A stretch of 64,000 bases of DNA, from the NCBI RefSeq assembly GCF_006334925.1, contig NZ_VDHJ01000004.1:1-64000 (forward strand). The letters are read 5' to 3'. The notes beneath the pieces were generated by a model. The model ran no database searches and had not been told where the DNA came from. It worked only from the letters and a program-made list of their open reading frames with translations. The position numbers and the translations under genes are program-made. This stretch comes from Corynebacterium tapiri (GTDB lineage: Bacteria; Actinomycetota; Actinomycetes; Mycobacteriales; Mycobacteriaceae). Shown piece after piece: positions 1-8,437 of the stretch (its first letter is position 1; each line of letters starts with the position of its first letter).

Positions 1-1
1 G

Positions 2-745
2 GATCTCGGCGAGGGACTCATCTCTCCGCAGTCGCTCCACACTGCCCCTGCTACGGCAGGGACCGGTGCGCTTCCCCACCCAACCATGTCCACTGGAACG
101 CTCCAGCCTCCTGCGCTCTCACCATCGACCGCACATGTCGCTCCTGGACTGAACTCGCCTCTGGATCCAAGCACCCAGGGCGCGATCGCTTCCAACCCAC
201 TCAGTGCTGCAGGCTCTCGTTCTCCCATTTCGGCCTCGGGGTTGACCCCCGTTCGTTCCGGCCCGCTTGGTGCTGGCCCCAATGGGAGCACTCTGTCCGC
301 ACTTCGTGGCTCAACCCAGATTCCGGGATCGGCTTTGGACTCCTCCAGTTCTCCCTCGTCTTTGCCGCGCTCTGCCGGATCGTCTGGTTCCTCGTTACAC
401 GCAGTTCCTCCGCGTTTGCCCTACGCACCTCACAGTTCTGGCCTCGGCACAGGAGGAGGATTCGCACAGGGCGCTCCTTCGTCCCTCCATGCCACGCCGA
501 CAACGCAGGCCAACGTTGCGGAAGAAAGCGACTCTAAGCGAGCTTCACAATCTGGCGGTCGCGGCACGGGAATGACCGGAGCTCCCATGCGAGGCGCACA
601 TGCTTCACCGGAAAGGAAGAAGGGCAAAATCCGCACGGTTGTCTCTGCCGTTGAGCGCGAGGGCAATATGCGGGAACTTCTTGGCGAGCGCCGCGCAGTC
701 GTTCCCGGAGTGATTGGAGACTGGGTAAGAAACGAATCGGAGTAA
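2..745 (+). CDS. Ser/Pro/Gly-rich low-complexity protein, 5' end outside window
   Basis: The reading frame is open from base 2, so the gene begins upstream and only the last 247 codons are visible. The visible part is dominated by Ser, Pro, Gly, Ala and Thr with no predicted globular core and no membrane segment. Only the last ~45 residues are charged, with a basic patch (RKKGKIRTVV) followed by a mixed acidic/basic tail. Composition resembles the disordered tails of actinobacterial surface or PPE-like proteins, but I do not recognise a family. It ends 42 bp before the GNAT gene on the same strand. That it is coding is supported by its length and lack of stops; an antisense ORF in the same stretch is also open but has no recognisable features. 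Confidence 0.6.
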   Translation, partial: DLGEGLISPQSLHTAPATAGTGALPHPTMSTGTLQPPALSPSTAHVAPGLNSPLDPSTQGAIASNPLSAAGSRSPISASGLTPVRSGPLGAGPNGSTLSALRGSTQIPGSALDSSSSPSSLPRSAGSSGSSLHAVPPRLPYAPHSSGLGTGGGFAQGAPSSLHATPTTQANVAEESDSKRASQSGGRGTGMTGAPMRGAHASPERKKGKIRTVVSAVEREGNMRELLGERRAVVPGVIGDWVRNESE

Positions 746-787
746 ACCCACTCCCTAGACGTGATCTGTGCCATACACTCCAAGAGT

Positions 788-1789
788 ATGCAGATCATCG
801 ACCATGCTGACCGGGCGCTTGCTGCAGAGATCTCGGAGCTTCAAACCCGTTCTCTGCAGGCAGTGCTCGGTCACGCTGACTTTGGCCATTTTCCCCACGA
901 GATCATCGCGCTGCTGAACGATACCTCGACCGCCCAAAACTACTTCGTTCTCCATAGGGATGCGGACGATGTTCTTCGTGGAGCCGCCCAAGTCACTCTC
1001 GACGGCGGAAAGAACGCCCACATAGCCAACGTTGATTTCATAACTGATCCGGAATGCGACCCGATTGCTGTGCTCGAGGCGCTGCGCCCGGGCGTCGAGA
1101 AGCTCACTGGATCACGAACGTCTGTGACCTGGTGGGTTTACTCGCCTCTTGTCGCTGATGGCCTTGCGCCACAAAGCGGCGATCTCCCCGTCGAGAAGAC
1201 CGCAATCACACAATGGCTGAGCGATCACGGATTCACCCTCATTCAAACCGAATCTGCGTCAACCCTTCACGTCGACAACCATCGCGCGGAATACACCGTT
1301 GCGGCGGGATATGCCTTAAAGAGGTGGGTGGGACCTGCCCCGGAGGAATACGTCGATGACGTGGCGTTGTTGTGTTCACGCTTGGCGACGGATGCTCCCA
1401 CCGGTGGAGTCGAATTCGCCCACGATCCTTGGGATGCAGAGCGTGTGCGCAGTAAAGAGGAGGCGTTACGCCAGGCGCGCCGAGAACACGTGTGGACCGT
1501 TGCTTTTACTGAAGATGGAGCCCCCGCAGGCTATACCTTCTTGGTTTACCCCGAGGATGGCGGAGACTTCGCCTTTCAACACGGCACGCTAGTTCTTTCA
1601 GAACACCGTGGCCACGGACTTGGTCTAGCCATGAAGCTGGCCAACCTGGCACAACTGCGCGAAGTTGCTCCGCACATAAAAAGGATTCACACCTGGAACG
1701 CCAGTGAAAACGAGTGGATGTTGCGGATCAACGAGCAGCTCGGTTCTCACCCGACGAGCGTGCTAGGCGCGTGGGAGCGCAAAGCCTAG
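788..1789 (+). CDS. GNAT family N-acetyltransferase, two-domain
   Basis: A 333-residue protein with the layout of two GNAT folds in tandem. The C-terminal half has the acetyl-CoA binding segment, a beta strand followed by SEHRGHGLGLAMKLANL (Q/RxxGxG/A-type pyrophosphate loop) and a later HTWNASENEWML segment typical of the family. The N-terminal half is a degenerate acetyltransferase-like domain. The substrate cannot be told from sequence. The start is placed at ATG 788 because a TACACT -10 box at 774-779 lies 8 nt upstream, which fits a leaderless transcript; an upstream in-frame GTG at 761 would add nine residues. Confidence 0.8.
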   Translation: MQIIDHADRALAAEISELQTRSLQAVLGHADFGHFPHEIIALLNDTSTAQNYFVLHRDADDVLRGAAQVTLDGGKNAHIANVDFITDPECDPIAVLEALRPGVEKLTGSRTSVTWWVYSPLVADGLAPQSGDLPVEKTAITQWLSDHGFTLIQTESASTLHVDNHRAEYTVAAGYALKRWVGPAPEEYVDDVALLCSRLATDAPTGGVEFAHDPWDAERVRSKEEALRQARREHVWTVAFTEDGAPAGYTFLVYPEDGGDFAFQHGTLVLSEHRGHGLGLAMKLANLAQLREVAPHIKRIHTWNASENEWMLRINEQLGSHPTSVLGAWERKA

Positions 1790-1825
1790 GGCACCCTTAC
1801 GGACCCACCGCGTAGGTTGGAGAGC

Positions 1826-2773
1826 ATGAAGGTTACCGCGCAGACGCTGTACGAGACGTTCCACGCCGCACTGGCGCGCCACGGCATGAGCGATGCCCAA
1901 GCGCGCTCGAGTGCAGCTGTGTTTGTCGACGCTGAGCTGCAAGGAAAGTCCAGCCACGGGACCTTTCACCTGATCGACTATCTCGCGGCCTTGGACAAGG
2001 GAGCGATTAATGGCAAGGCCAAGCCCAAGGTCCACCTGGCGGGATCGGTCGTACACGTGGACGCCGATGGTGGGTTGAGCCAATTCGCCGTCGATCAGGC
2101 GATGCAGCAGGTCGTCACCACCACCCGCGAGCAAGGCGTGGCGGTGTGCGCGATCTCGAATACGTACACCACCGGCGAGCTGGGTTGGTATCCCCGAGCT
2201 TTCGCGCGCCACGGGCTCGTCAGCATGACCACCACCAACTCCCCCGCCTTAGTCGCTCTCGGATCCGATGGACAACGAGTAGTAGGCACAAACCCCACTG
2301 CATTCGGCGTTCCTGGGGCCATGGTGATGGATCAGGCCGTGAGCGAGACGGCGTACTTGAATGTGCGCCAGCATGCGGCGCGGAATGAGGAACTGCCGGA
2401 GGGATGGGCCGTCGATAAGCACGGGCACCCCACCACCGATGCACAAGCAGCCGTCGACGGCGCGATGCTGCCCTTTGGCGGGAAGAAGGGCGCGAACCTC
2501 GCGCTGATGAGCGAGGTTCTGGCGCTGATGGCCGGAGGAACATCCTCGCTGGAGGTCACTGAGAACTCGGCGGACGGGGGTCAGCCGCGAGTCAGCATGT
2601 TCATTCTCTGCCTTGATCCGGAAAGCTTCGGTGGCGCGCAGCTCGTGCAGGACCACCTGGCACAGCTTTCAGCAGACCACGGTGTATATATCCCGGGGCG
2701 CTCGCGCATGAATGCTGCGCGACCCCGAGAGGTCGACGTCGATGACGACGTCTGGGAGAAGCTTTACGCCTGA
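1826..2773 (+). CDS. Ldh family (malate/L-lactate dehydrogenase type) oxidoreductase
   Basis: 315 residues matching the Ldh2/YlbC/YiaK family of NAD(P)H-dependent 2-hydroxyacid or imine dehydrogenases, which are unrelated to classical Rossmann lactate dehydrogenases. Visible family marks are the N-terminal helical start (LARHGMSDAQARSSAAVF), the SSHGTFHL segment with the conserved His, the HVDADGGLSQ segment, and the GTNPTAFGVPG substrate/cofactor loop. The exact substrate is unknown. The start is ATG 1826, preceded by TAGGTT at 1813-1818 with a 7-nt gap (leaderless); a TTG nine bases upstream is less likely. It converges on the VIT gene with a 10-bp overlap of the 3' ends. Confidence 0.85.
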   Translation: MKVTAQTLYETFHAALARHGMSDAQARSSAAVFVDAELQGKSSHGTFHLIDYLAALDKGAINGKAKPKVHLAGSVVHVDADGGLSQFAVDQAMQQVVTTTREQGVAVCAISNTYTTGELGWYPRAFARHGLVSMTTTNSPALVALGSDGQRVVGTNPTAFGVPGAMVMDQAVSETAYLNVRQHAARNEELPEGWAVDKHGHPTTDAQAAVDGAMLPFGGKKGANLALMSEVLALMAGGTSSLEVTENSADGGQPRVSMFILCLDPESFGGAQLVQDHLAQLSADHGVYIPGRSRMNAARPREVDVDDDVWEKLYA

Positions 2774-3474
2774 ACGGCGAACAGCGCGCCGATCCCGTAG
2801 GTCACGGCCAGGCCCAGTGCACCGCCGATAACCAGGCGGGCAATCGCGCGACCCCGTGGGGCATCGGAAAGGCGCGCAGAGATGTAGCCGGTCAAGCCCA
2901 GGGCGAGCAGGGTGACCAGTGCAACCACTACAGCTGCCACTGCGGACGGTGCCAAAAGCGCTGCAGCCAGTGGAACGATCGCTCCCAGCACGAAGGCAAT
3001 CGCCGATGAGGCGGCCGCGGCAATCGGGCTGGTCAGCTCCTCCTGGTCGATTCCCAGCTCAAGGCGCAGGTGTGCACCAAGTGCATCACCCTGGGTGATC
3101 TCGGAGGCTGCCGTGCGGGCGGTCTGCTCGCTCATGCCATAGCCGGCCAGAATCTGGGTCAGCTCCTCATGCTCACCATCGGGGTCTTCGACGAGCTCGC
3201 GACGCTCCTTGTCAATGAGTACCCGCTCGGTATCGCGCTGCGAGGACACTGAGACGTACTCGCCCAGGGCCATGGAAACCGCGCCACCGACGGTGGCGGC
3301 AATGCCTGCCGTCATCAAGGCCGAGTCGCTAGCTCCAGCACCCAGCACACCGATGAGCAGAGCGGCGACGGAAACGATGCCGTCGTTGGCGCCCAAGACA
3401 CCAGCGCGCAGCGTGTTGGTGGCTGAGGTTACGCTGCCAGAGTGCGGCTCAATGCCGGAATGAGAAGAAGTCAT
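2764..3474 (-). CDS. VIT1/CCC1 family iron/manganese transporter
   Basis: 236-residue membrane protein of the VIT1/CCC1 family, which moves Fe2+ or Mn2+ out of the cytosol. Typical elements are the N-terminal GVLGANDGIVSVAALLIGV helix, the GAVSMALGEYVSVSSQRDTE helix leading into a cytosolic metal-binding helical hairpin rich in Glu (about residues 75-125), and three further C-terminal membrane helices (about 140-235). It sits just downstream of the DUF2231 gene with an AGGACAG ribosome-binding site across the short gap, so the two are probably one operon. A partial DtxR-like box lies upstream of the pair, which would suit iron-dependent control. Confidence 0.9.
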   Translation of the reverse strand: MTSSHSGIEPHSGSVTSATNTLRAGVLGANDGIVSVAALLIGVLGAGASDSALMTAGIAATVGGAVSMALGEYVSVSSQRDTERVLIDKERRELVEDPDGEHEELTQILAGYGMSEQTARTAASEITQGDALGAHLRLELGIDQEELTSPIAAAASSAIAFVLGAIVPLAAALLAPSAVAAVVVALVTLLALGLTGYISARLSDAPRGRAIARLVIGGALGLAVTYGIGALFAVQA

Positions 3475-3485
3475 AGCGTTCTGTC

Positions 3486-3938
3486 CTAACTAGTCCACAC
3501 GAGTCGAGCGCCCTCGTGGCCGGTCAAAACCACAAAGACGAGCGTTGCCAACGCAGCCACGACAGTAAGTACCTGCACGATCATGGCGAAGGTGCGTGCC
3601 TTGTTGGTGGTGGTGGCGTAATAAAAGGCCGCTGCAAGAACAGCAAGCGCGATGGTGGAAGCAGTTGCACCGTTGGCATACAGGGCATGGGTGGAAACCG
3701 GGCCCATGTTCGCTTCGCTCAAGCCCTTAAGAGCCAGCATGGCTTCGCCAGAAGATCGCGCCAACAAGATCGCTGGCACAGAAATGATGGAAACTACCGG
3801 CGCCAAGTAGCGCAGTGCCCGATGAGTTGCGGGGATGAGCGCCCACACGATGCACAGCAGCGCAGCGATGGGAACCAAGGTGACGGCTGCATGGACCAGC
3901 AGCGGATGCGCGGGTAATCCCGCGATGTTCGTGAACAT
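3486..3938 (-). CDS. DUF2231 family membrane protein
   Basis: About 150 residues with four hydrophobic segments. The opening GLPAHPLLVHAAVTLVPIA is the conserved first helix of DUF2231 proteins, in which the His residues may bind a metal or heme; the biochemical role is not established. ATG 3938 is preferred (TTAAGT sits 7 nt upstream), with an in-frame GTG at 3944 as the alternative. It is the first gene of a probable two-gene unit with the VIT transporter. Upstream are a 12-bp palindrome and a partial DtxR-type sequence. Confidence 0.8.
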   Translation of the reverse strand: MFTNIAGLPAHPLLVHAAVTLVPIAALLCIVWALIPATHRALRYLAPVVSIISVPAILLARSSGEAMLALKGLSEANMGPVSTHALYANGATASTIALAVLAAAFYYATTTNKARTFAMIVQVLTVVAALATLVFVVLTGHEGARLVWTS

Positions 3939-3951
3939 GTCCACTACTTAA

Positions 3952-3994
3952 GTCGCATGCGACACCACCCGCAAGCGATCGAAGCCTAACCTAA
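3952..3994 (-). promoter_or_regulatory. Palindrome and partial DtxR-like box upstream of DUF2231-VIT
   Basis: GTCGCATGCGAC at 3952-3963 is a perfect 12-bp palindrome. Further upstream, 3976-3994 matches 13 of 19 positions of the DtxR/IdeR consensus TTAGGTTAGSCTAACCTAA: one half site is complete (AGCCTAACCTAA at 3983-3994) and the other is poor. DtxR control of an iron-exporting VIT gene is plausible biologically, but a half box alone is weak evidence. Confidence 0.35.
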
Positions 3995-4010
3995 CTGGTC
4001 AGAGGCATTT

Positions 4011-4535
4011 TTAGGAGCGTTTCCGGAAACCCAGGCGGGGACTAAACCGCTCCGGATACTTTCGCTGCGCCACTGCATCGGCGATGATGAGCCGCTGCTG
4101 AGGATCGCTCACCGGAAGGTCGGTCACCGAAAACCAACCCACTTCGGTCGACTCATCGTCTCCCACAACCGGGGTGTCATCTCCTACCACGCTCATCCGC
4201 AGCGCAGTGACCATGTATGTGCACTGATCGCCATTGACGTGCGTAAGCGGGGGCGTGGATCCCACTCCAAGCAGGGCTTCAACCCGCGCATCCAGGCCGG
4301 TTTCCTCTTTGACTTCACGCACCGCAGTGGTGTCCGGGTCCTCCCCCGGGTCACAGATCCCGGTAACGGGCGTCCACTTCCCGTTGTCGGAGCGCTTGAC
4401 CAGCAATACCTCGGGTGCCGCAAAGATCGTGTCGTTGGTGGCGTCACGCAACACCACCGCTGTCACCGAGGGCAGCCACAGACGGTCATGCCCAATCTTC
4501 TGGCGCAGCTCGGTGATAAAGGGTGGGATAGGCAT
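4011..4535 (-). CDS. NUDIX hydrolase
   Basis: 174 residues with a complete Nudix box: G59, E65, then R73-E74-V75-x-E77-E78-x-G80-L81, the Mg2+-binding loop that hydrolyses a nucleoside diphosphate linked to another group. The region before the box (EVLLVKRSDNGKWTPVTG) is the usual substrate-facing strand. The substrate is not predictable. ATG 4535 is preceded by TACCCT 7 nt upstream, a leaderless arrangement. The gene stands alone between the protease and the DUF2231-VIT pair. Confidence 0.9.
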   Translation of the reverse strand: MPIPPFITELRQKIGHDRLWLPSVTAVVLRDATNDTIFAAPEVLLVKRSDNGKWTPVTGICDPGEDPDTTAVREVKEETGLDARVEALLGVGSTPPLTHVNGDQCTYMVTALRMSVVGDDTPVVGDDESTEVGWFSVTDLPVSDPQQRLIIADAVAQRKYPERFSPRLGFRKRS

Positions 4536-4556
4536 AGCTACAAGGGTACCGCCCGG

Positions 4557-5474
4557 TTAGGACCACGTCAGGCGGGCGTCCGGGACTACCTCACGAATAA
4601 CCTCCTGGATGCGGGCCATCGGCACGAACGCCACCGAGGCCTCGGCAGCCTGAGCCGGGTCGTCGCATACCGGTGCTGCATCCGTGGCACCGCGGGTACC
4701 GGACACCAGACCAATGACCACGGGACGACCGTCGATGCCGATGGTGACCGGGCCGCCGGAATCGCCGCGCTGGGCGCACATCTTGGCGGTATCCCCAGTG
4801 GTGATTACTTCCTGCTCGGTCTCGGGGTCGACCATGGCGTAGCGCTGACCCTGTGGCCCGATCTCTCCACAGGTCTGCCCGGTGGTGCCACCGACCTTGC
4901 ACGCAGTACCCGTGGGAGGGGTGTTACCCAGCAAAGTCTCGACCGGCGCCTTGTCACCCAGGATCATGGGGTGATTCGGATCGGTGATCTCGATGATGGC
5001 CACATCGGAGCGTTTGGCGGGGTCTGATTCGTTGAGCCCGGAGTAGATCACGCGGCCAACTTCCTTGGTGAAGTTCTGCTCGGTATTCCCGCCGCGCGGG
5101 AACACCAAGTCGCCCTCCTGACCGCAGTGCGAGGCCGTCACCGCGTAGGCACGGCCGTCCTGGCCATCGAAGCTGAATGCGACGGTGCACTCGGTCGCTT
5201 CGAAGGGGACACCTGGGGTAGGAATCTCACCGGTCAGGTGAAACAGCGTTCCCGGAGCCCACGGCGAATGGGTAGGCACGACAGTTCCGGCCGGGCCAAA
5301 GCCCGCGGTCTCGGCCACGGGAGTGGCCTGGGTAGCCACAGAGGACTGAGCCTGAGTCATAGTGGTCTGCTCGCGCAGAACACCCGCGCCAGCGGTCACA
5401 GCAACCGCGGAGGCGCACACGGCCACGGCGAAGGCCCACGGCCCCAGTGTCGAGCGTTGTGAGGTACTGGTCAC
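4557..5474 (-). CDS. Secreted trypsin-like (S1) serine protease
   Basis: 305 residues. Residues 1-30 have the form of a signal sequence or anchor with a hydrophobic core (WAFAVAVCASAVAVTAGAG). The catalytic triad is visible in S1 order: His116 in TASHCG, Asp157 in RSDVAI, and Ser239 in RGDSGGP. Cys pairs near the His and the Ser suit a disulfide-bonded extracytoplasmic protease. The start is GTG 5474, whose bases overlap the TGA of the small ORF upstream (GTGA), so translation is likely coupled. It is the last gene of a thrC-led unit, an odd company for a secreted protease; the target is unknown. Confidence 0.88.
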   Translation of the reverse strand: MTSTSQRSTLGPWAFAVAVCASAVAVTAGAGVLREQTTMTQAQSSVATQATPVAETAGFGPAGTVVPTHSPWAPGTLFHLTGEIPTPGVPFEATECTVAFSFDGQDGRAYAVTASHCGQEGDLVFPRGGNTEQNFTKEVGRVIYSGLNESDPAKRSDVAIIEITDPNHPMILGDKAPVETLLGNTPPTGTACKVGGTTGQTCGEIGPQGQRYAMVDPETEQEVITTGDTAKMCAQRGDSGGPVTIGIDGRPVVIGLVSGTRGATDAAPVCDDPAQAAEASVAFVPMARIQEVIREVVPDARLTWS

Positions 5475-5608
5475 GAGTTTTCGCCTTGTCCTTCCTGCTG
5501 GGCGTCGTCCGCTTGTGCGCGCGCCGCCTCTTTCTTCAACTCACGCACAAAGGCCTCAGGATCGAATTCCTGGTAGACCTCCGGGCCGCCTACATATTCC
5601 TGACCCAT
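5471..5608 (-). CDS. Small 45-aa hypothetical protein between thrC and the protease
   Basis: A 46-codon ORF starting MGQEYVGGPEVYQEFDP and ending in a Gln/Glu-rich tail (QQEGQGENS). It begins at the base immediately after the thrC stop codon and ends with a GTGA overlap with the protease start, so all three are tightly packed and probably co-translated. It is acidic with an amphipathic helix-like middle (FVRELKKEAARAQADD), has no signal sequence and no membrane segment. Function unknown. The seamless junctions on both sides are the main support for it being real. Confidence 0.65.
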   Translation of the reverse strand: MGQEYVGGPEVYQEFDPEAFVRELKKEAARAQADDAQQEGQGENS

Positions 5609-7051
5609 TTACTGTTCCTTCTCAGCAGCATGCTGCGCAATAAAGTCCTTGACCTTCTGCGCGTCGTTGGGCAGGTCTACCACGTGGTGCTCCTTGCCCT
5701 CAACCTCCGCAAAGCGTTCCGGCACCGGTGGGAAGCTGCCAATTGCCTCCGTAATCGTCTCGGAGAACTTCACAGGTAGGGCGGTTTCGAGCACAACGAT
5801 GTCGGTATCGATCTCGGGCAGCCACCCGCGCGCCACATGTACGCCGTCGGCCGTGTGTGGGTCGATCAGCGTATCCAGGCGCTCGTGCGCGTCCTTAATC
5901 TCGGCGATGCGGTCGGCGTGTGTGGAAGAACCCGAGGCGAAACCGAATTCGGGCACAATGTCGAGCATCTTCGTGTCCTCGGACAGGTTGAACCCGCCCT
6001 GCGGGACCAGCACCCCAAACATGTCCTTGATACGTCCGGCCTCACCGTCGAGGAGGTCGTAAATGAAGCGCTCAAAGTTCGATGGGCGCGAGATGTCCAT
6101 CGAGGGCGAGGAGGTCTTGATCGAACCTCCCGCCTGCTTGCGGTGGTAGTAGCCGGTGTTGAAGAAGACGTCCAGGTTGTCATTCTCGTTGTTGGCCACG
6201 ATGAGCTGGTCGATGGGCAGACCCATCATGCGGGCCACGTGGCCGGCGTACACGTTGCCAAAGTTGCCGGTTGGCACGGAGAACGAGATCTTCTGGTCGT
6301 TACTCTCCGTGACCTTGAAGTACAGCGCAAAGTAATAGGCCACCTGCGCCAGGATGCGGGCGAAGTTGATGGAATTAACCGCACCGATCGAGTACTGCGC
6401 CTTAAAGTCCGCGTCCCCGGCAACCGCCTTGACCACGTCCTGGCAGTCGTCGAAGGTTCCCTCGAGCGCGATGTTGTAGATGTTGTCATCATCCAGCGAG
6501 AACATTTGCGCCTGCTGGAAGGGGGTCATGCGACCTGCCGGGGTCAGCATGAACACGTTGATGTTATCGCGCCCGCGCATGGCGTATTCCGCGCTCGATC
6601 CGGTATCCCCCGAGGTAGCGCCCAGGATGTTGAGCTTCTGGCCGCGGCGGGTGAGCTCGTACTCAAAGAGTTCTCCCAAAAGCTGCATCGCCATGTCCTT
6701 GAAGGCAGCCGTAGGGCCTTCGGAGATGTGGCCGAGGAACATCCGATCGTCGAAACGCGAAACCCGCACGATCTCGTCGGTGCCGAATGCCTCGGCGTTG
6801 TATGCCCGGCGCGCCATTGCGGCCAGGTCCTCGCGCGGGATGTCGCTAATAAATAGGTCCAACACCTCGGTAACCAGCGCCGCGTACCCCTCTGTGGCCA
6901 GCAGCTCGCGCCAGCTCTGGAGAGTCTCCGGGCTCACCTCTGGGTAGTGCGCCGGAATGTAGAGACCGCCATCCGGGGCCAGCCCGGTCAGCAAGATCTC
7001 GCTGAACGCGGCGGGGGTCTCATTGGTATCGCGGGTAGAGATGTATTCCAT
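5609..7051 (-). CDS. thrC: Threonine synthase
   Basis: 480 residues, the normal length for the longer (fungal/corynebacterial) type of threonine synthase. It converts O-phospho-L-homoserine to threonine using pyridoxal phosphate. The N-terminal domain opens MEYISTRDTN; the PLP lysine is K118 in GPTAAFKDMAMQ; the ILGATSGDTGSSAEYAM segment and the SFSVPTGNFGNVYAG phosphate-binding loop follow. ATG 7051 has TACACT 8 nt upstream, suggesting a leaderless transcript. It stands apart from hom-thrB, as in other corynebacteria, and heads a unit with the small ORF and the protease. Confidence 0.95.
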   Translation of the reverse strand: MEYISTRDTNETPAAFSEILLTGLAPDGGLYIPAHYPEVSPETLQSWRELLATEGYAALVTEVLDLFISDIPREDLAAMARRAYNAEAFGTDEIVRVSRFDDRMFLGHISEGPTAAFKDMAMQLLGELFEYELTRRGQKLNILGATSGDTGSSAEYAMRGRDNINVFMLTPAGRMTPFQQAQMFSLDDDNIYNIALEGTFDDCQDVVKAVAGDADFKAQYSIGAVNSINFARILAQVAYYFALYFKVTESNDQKISFSVPTGNFGNVYAGHVARMMGLPIDQLIVANNENDNLDVFFNTGYYHRKQAGGSIKTSSPSMDISRPSNFERFIYDLLDGEAGRIKDMFGVLVPQGGFNLSEDTKMLDIVPEFGFASGSSTHADRIAEIKDAHERLDTLIDPHTADGVHVARGWLPEIDTDIVVLETALPVKFSETITEAIGSFPPVPERFAEVEGKEHHVVDLPNDAQKVKDFIAQHAAEKEQ

Positions 7052-7129
7052 GCGTCGCTAGTGTACTGCGTTTTTGCGCATAGAGTCCGCACGCGCGTGT
7101 GTTACCCGGCGGGTATAAGGTCTACACCC

Positions 7130-8437
7130 ATGAATAGCGACGCGCATAGTCCCCTCTCCCGTCGAGCGGTCATTGTGTGGGCATGTGCCGCGCTTTTCTA
7201 CATCGTGGCAGTCACCGGTCGAACGTCCTTCGGAGTCGCCGGTATTACGGCCATCGATCGATTCGAGGTAGATGCCGCGCGCATCGCAGTCTTTACTGCC
7301 GTCCAGTTGGCGGTCTACTCCACGGCCCAGATGCCGGTGGGTTTGCTCATCGATCGCTTCGGGCCCCGGCGCGTTTTGGTCACCGGTGCGTTCATCATGG
7401 CCATCGGCCAGCTTATTCTGGGCCTGACCACGTCCTACGGTGTGGCCATCGGAGCGCGCATCCTCATCGGCGCCGGTGATGCGTCTGCCTTCTTGTCGGT
7501 CATGCGGTTGATTCCCAATTGGATTCCGCCCCGCAAGACCCCGATATTTACGCAGCTCACCGCCGGACTCGGCCAGCTGGGACAGTTTCTCTCCGCGGTC
7601 CCGTTCCTCGCCGTGCTGAGCACGCAGGGCTGGACTCCGGCGTTTGTCGGCCTCGGCGCAGTCGGAGTGTTGGTGGCGTTGGCGGCGGGTCTTGCTGTTG
7701 CCGACGCCCCAGCGAGCGCACAGCCCAAGAAGCCGGCTCCGCATCCTCCGTTTTCCGCTACGCTGCGCACTGTTTTGAGCCACCCGGTGTGTTGGCAAGC
7801 CTTCTTCATCCACTACAGCGGAATGATGCTCCAGGTGGTGTTCACCTTGTTGTGGGGTGTGCCGTTGATGAGCCTGGGTATGGGGCTTTCCAACGGCCAG
7901 GTTGGCCTCGCGCTCTCCCTCAATACGGCAGCCAACATCATGGCCGTGCCGCTCATGGGCATCATCTCTCAACGCATGGGGTACTCGCGCGACATCGCGG
8001 TTCTCGTGCTCGCCGGCACGCTCGGCGCATCGTGGATGATCTTCTTGGCTCCTGAGCAGCCGCGCGGTTTCGCCGCGGCCATCATCCTCAACGTCCTGAT
8101 GGGCTCGCTGTGCCTGTCCTCGAATTTCGGGTTCGATTCGGTGCGTTCGCGCGTCCCCCGAGAGATCGTCGCCACCGGAACCGGGCTGGGAAACATGGGA
8201 GGCTTCATCTCTGCCATGGTGGCGGCACAGATGGTGGGTGTGCTTCTCGACGCCTCCTCCAACGGGGCGCAGTATCAATGGCAGGACTTCCGCGTTGCCT
8301 GGGTTGCTCCCCTGGCCATCTGGGGTGTGGGCATGGCCGGAATTGTGCTTACCCGCGTGTGGACGAAGCGCTGGGAGAAGCGCTCCGGCAACACCACCCG
8401 CGTGCGCGTGGTCGATCAGTCTCCCGAGACCAAGTAA
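7130..8437 (+). CDS. MFS transporter
   Basis: 435 residues with about twelve membrane segments. The MFS signature between helices 2 and 3 is visible as GLLIDRFGPRRVLVTGA, and the N-terminal membrane region starts right after a short cytoplasmic head. It belongs broadly to the anion/nitrate-hexuronate-like MFS groups, but the substrate cannot be named. The reading frame is open further upstream into the region antisense to thrC, but ATG 7130 is chosen because TAAGGT at 7116-7121 lies 8 nt before it. It overlaps the 3' end of the convergent ATPase gene by 22 bp. Confidence 0.85.
   Translation: MNSDAHSPLSRRAVIVWACAALFYIVAVTGRTSFGVAGITAIDRFEVDAARIAVFTAVQLAVYSTAQMPVGLLIDRFGPRRVLVTGAFIMAIGQLILGLTTSYGVAIGARILIGAGDASAFLSVMRLIPNWIPPRKTPIFTQLTAGLGQLGQFLSAVPFLAVLSTQGWTPAFVGLGAVGVLVALAAGLAVADAPASAQPKKPAPHPPFSATLRTVLSHPVCWQAFFIHYSGMMLQVVFTLLWGVPLMSLGMGLSNGQVGLALSLNTAANIMAVPLMGIISQRMGYSRDIAVLVLAGTLGASWMIFLAPEQPRGFAAAIILNVLMGSLCLSSNFGFDSVRSRVPREIVATGTGLGNMGGFISAMVAAQMVGVLLDASSNGAQYQWQDFRVAWVAPLAIWGVGMAGIVLTRVWTKRWEKRSGNTTRVRVVDQSPETK

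Noticed and set aside
5837..6856. 339-codon open frame antisense to thrC
   Set aside because: No start signals and no fold; thrC with its PLP lysine is certain on the other strand.
7058..8278. 406-codon open frame antisense to the MFS gene
   Set aside because: Arg/Gly/His/Asp-rich antisense text; the opposite strand encodes a clear twelve-helix transporter.
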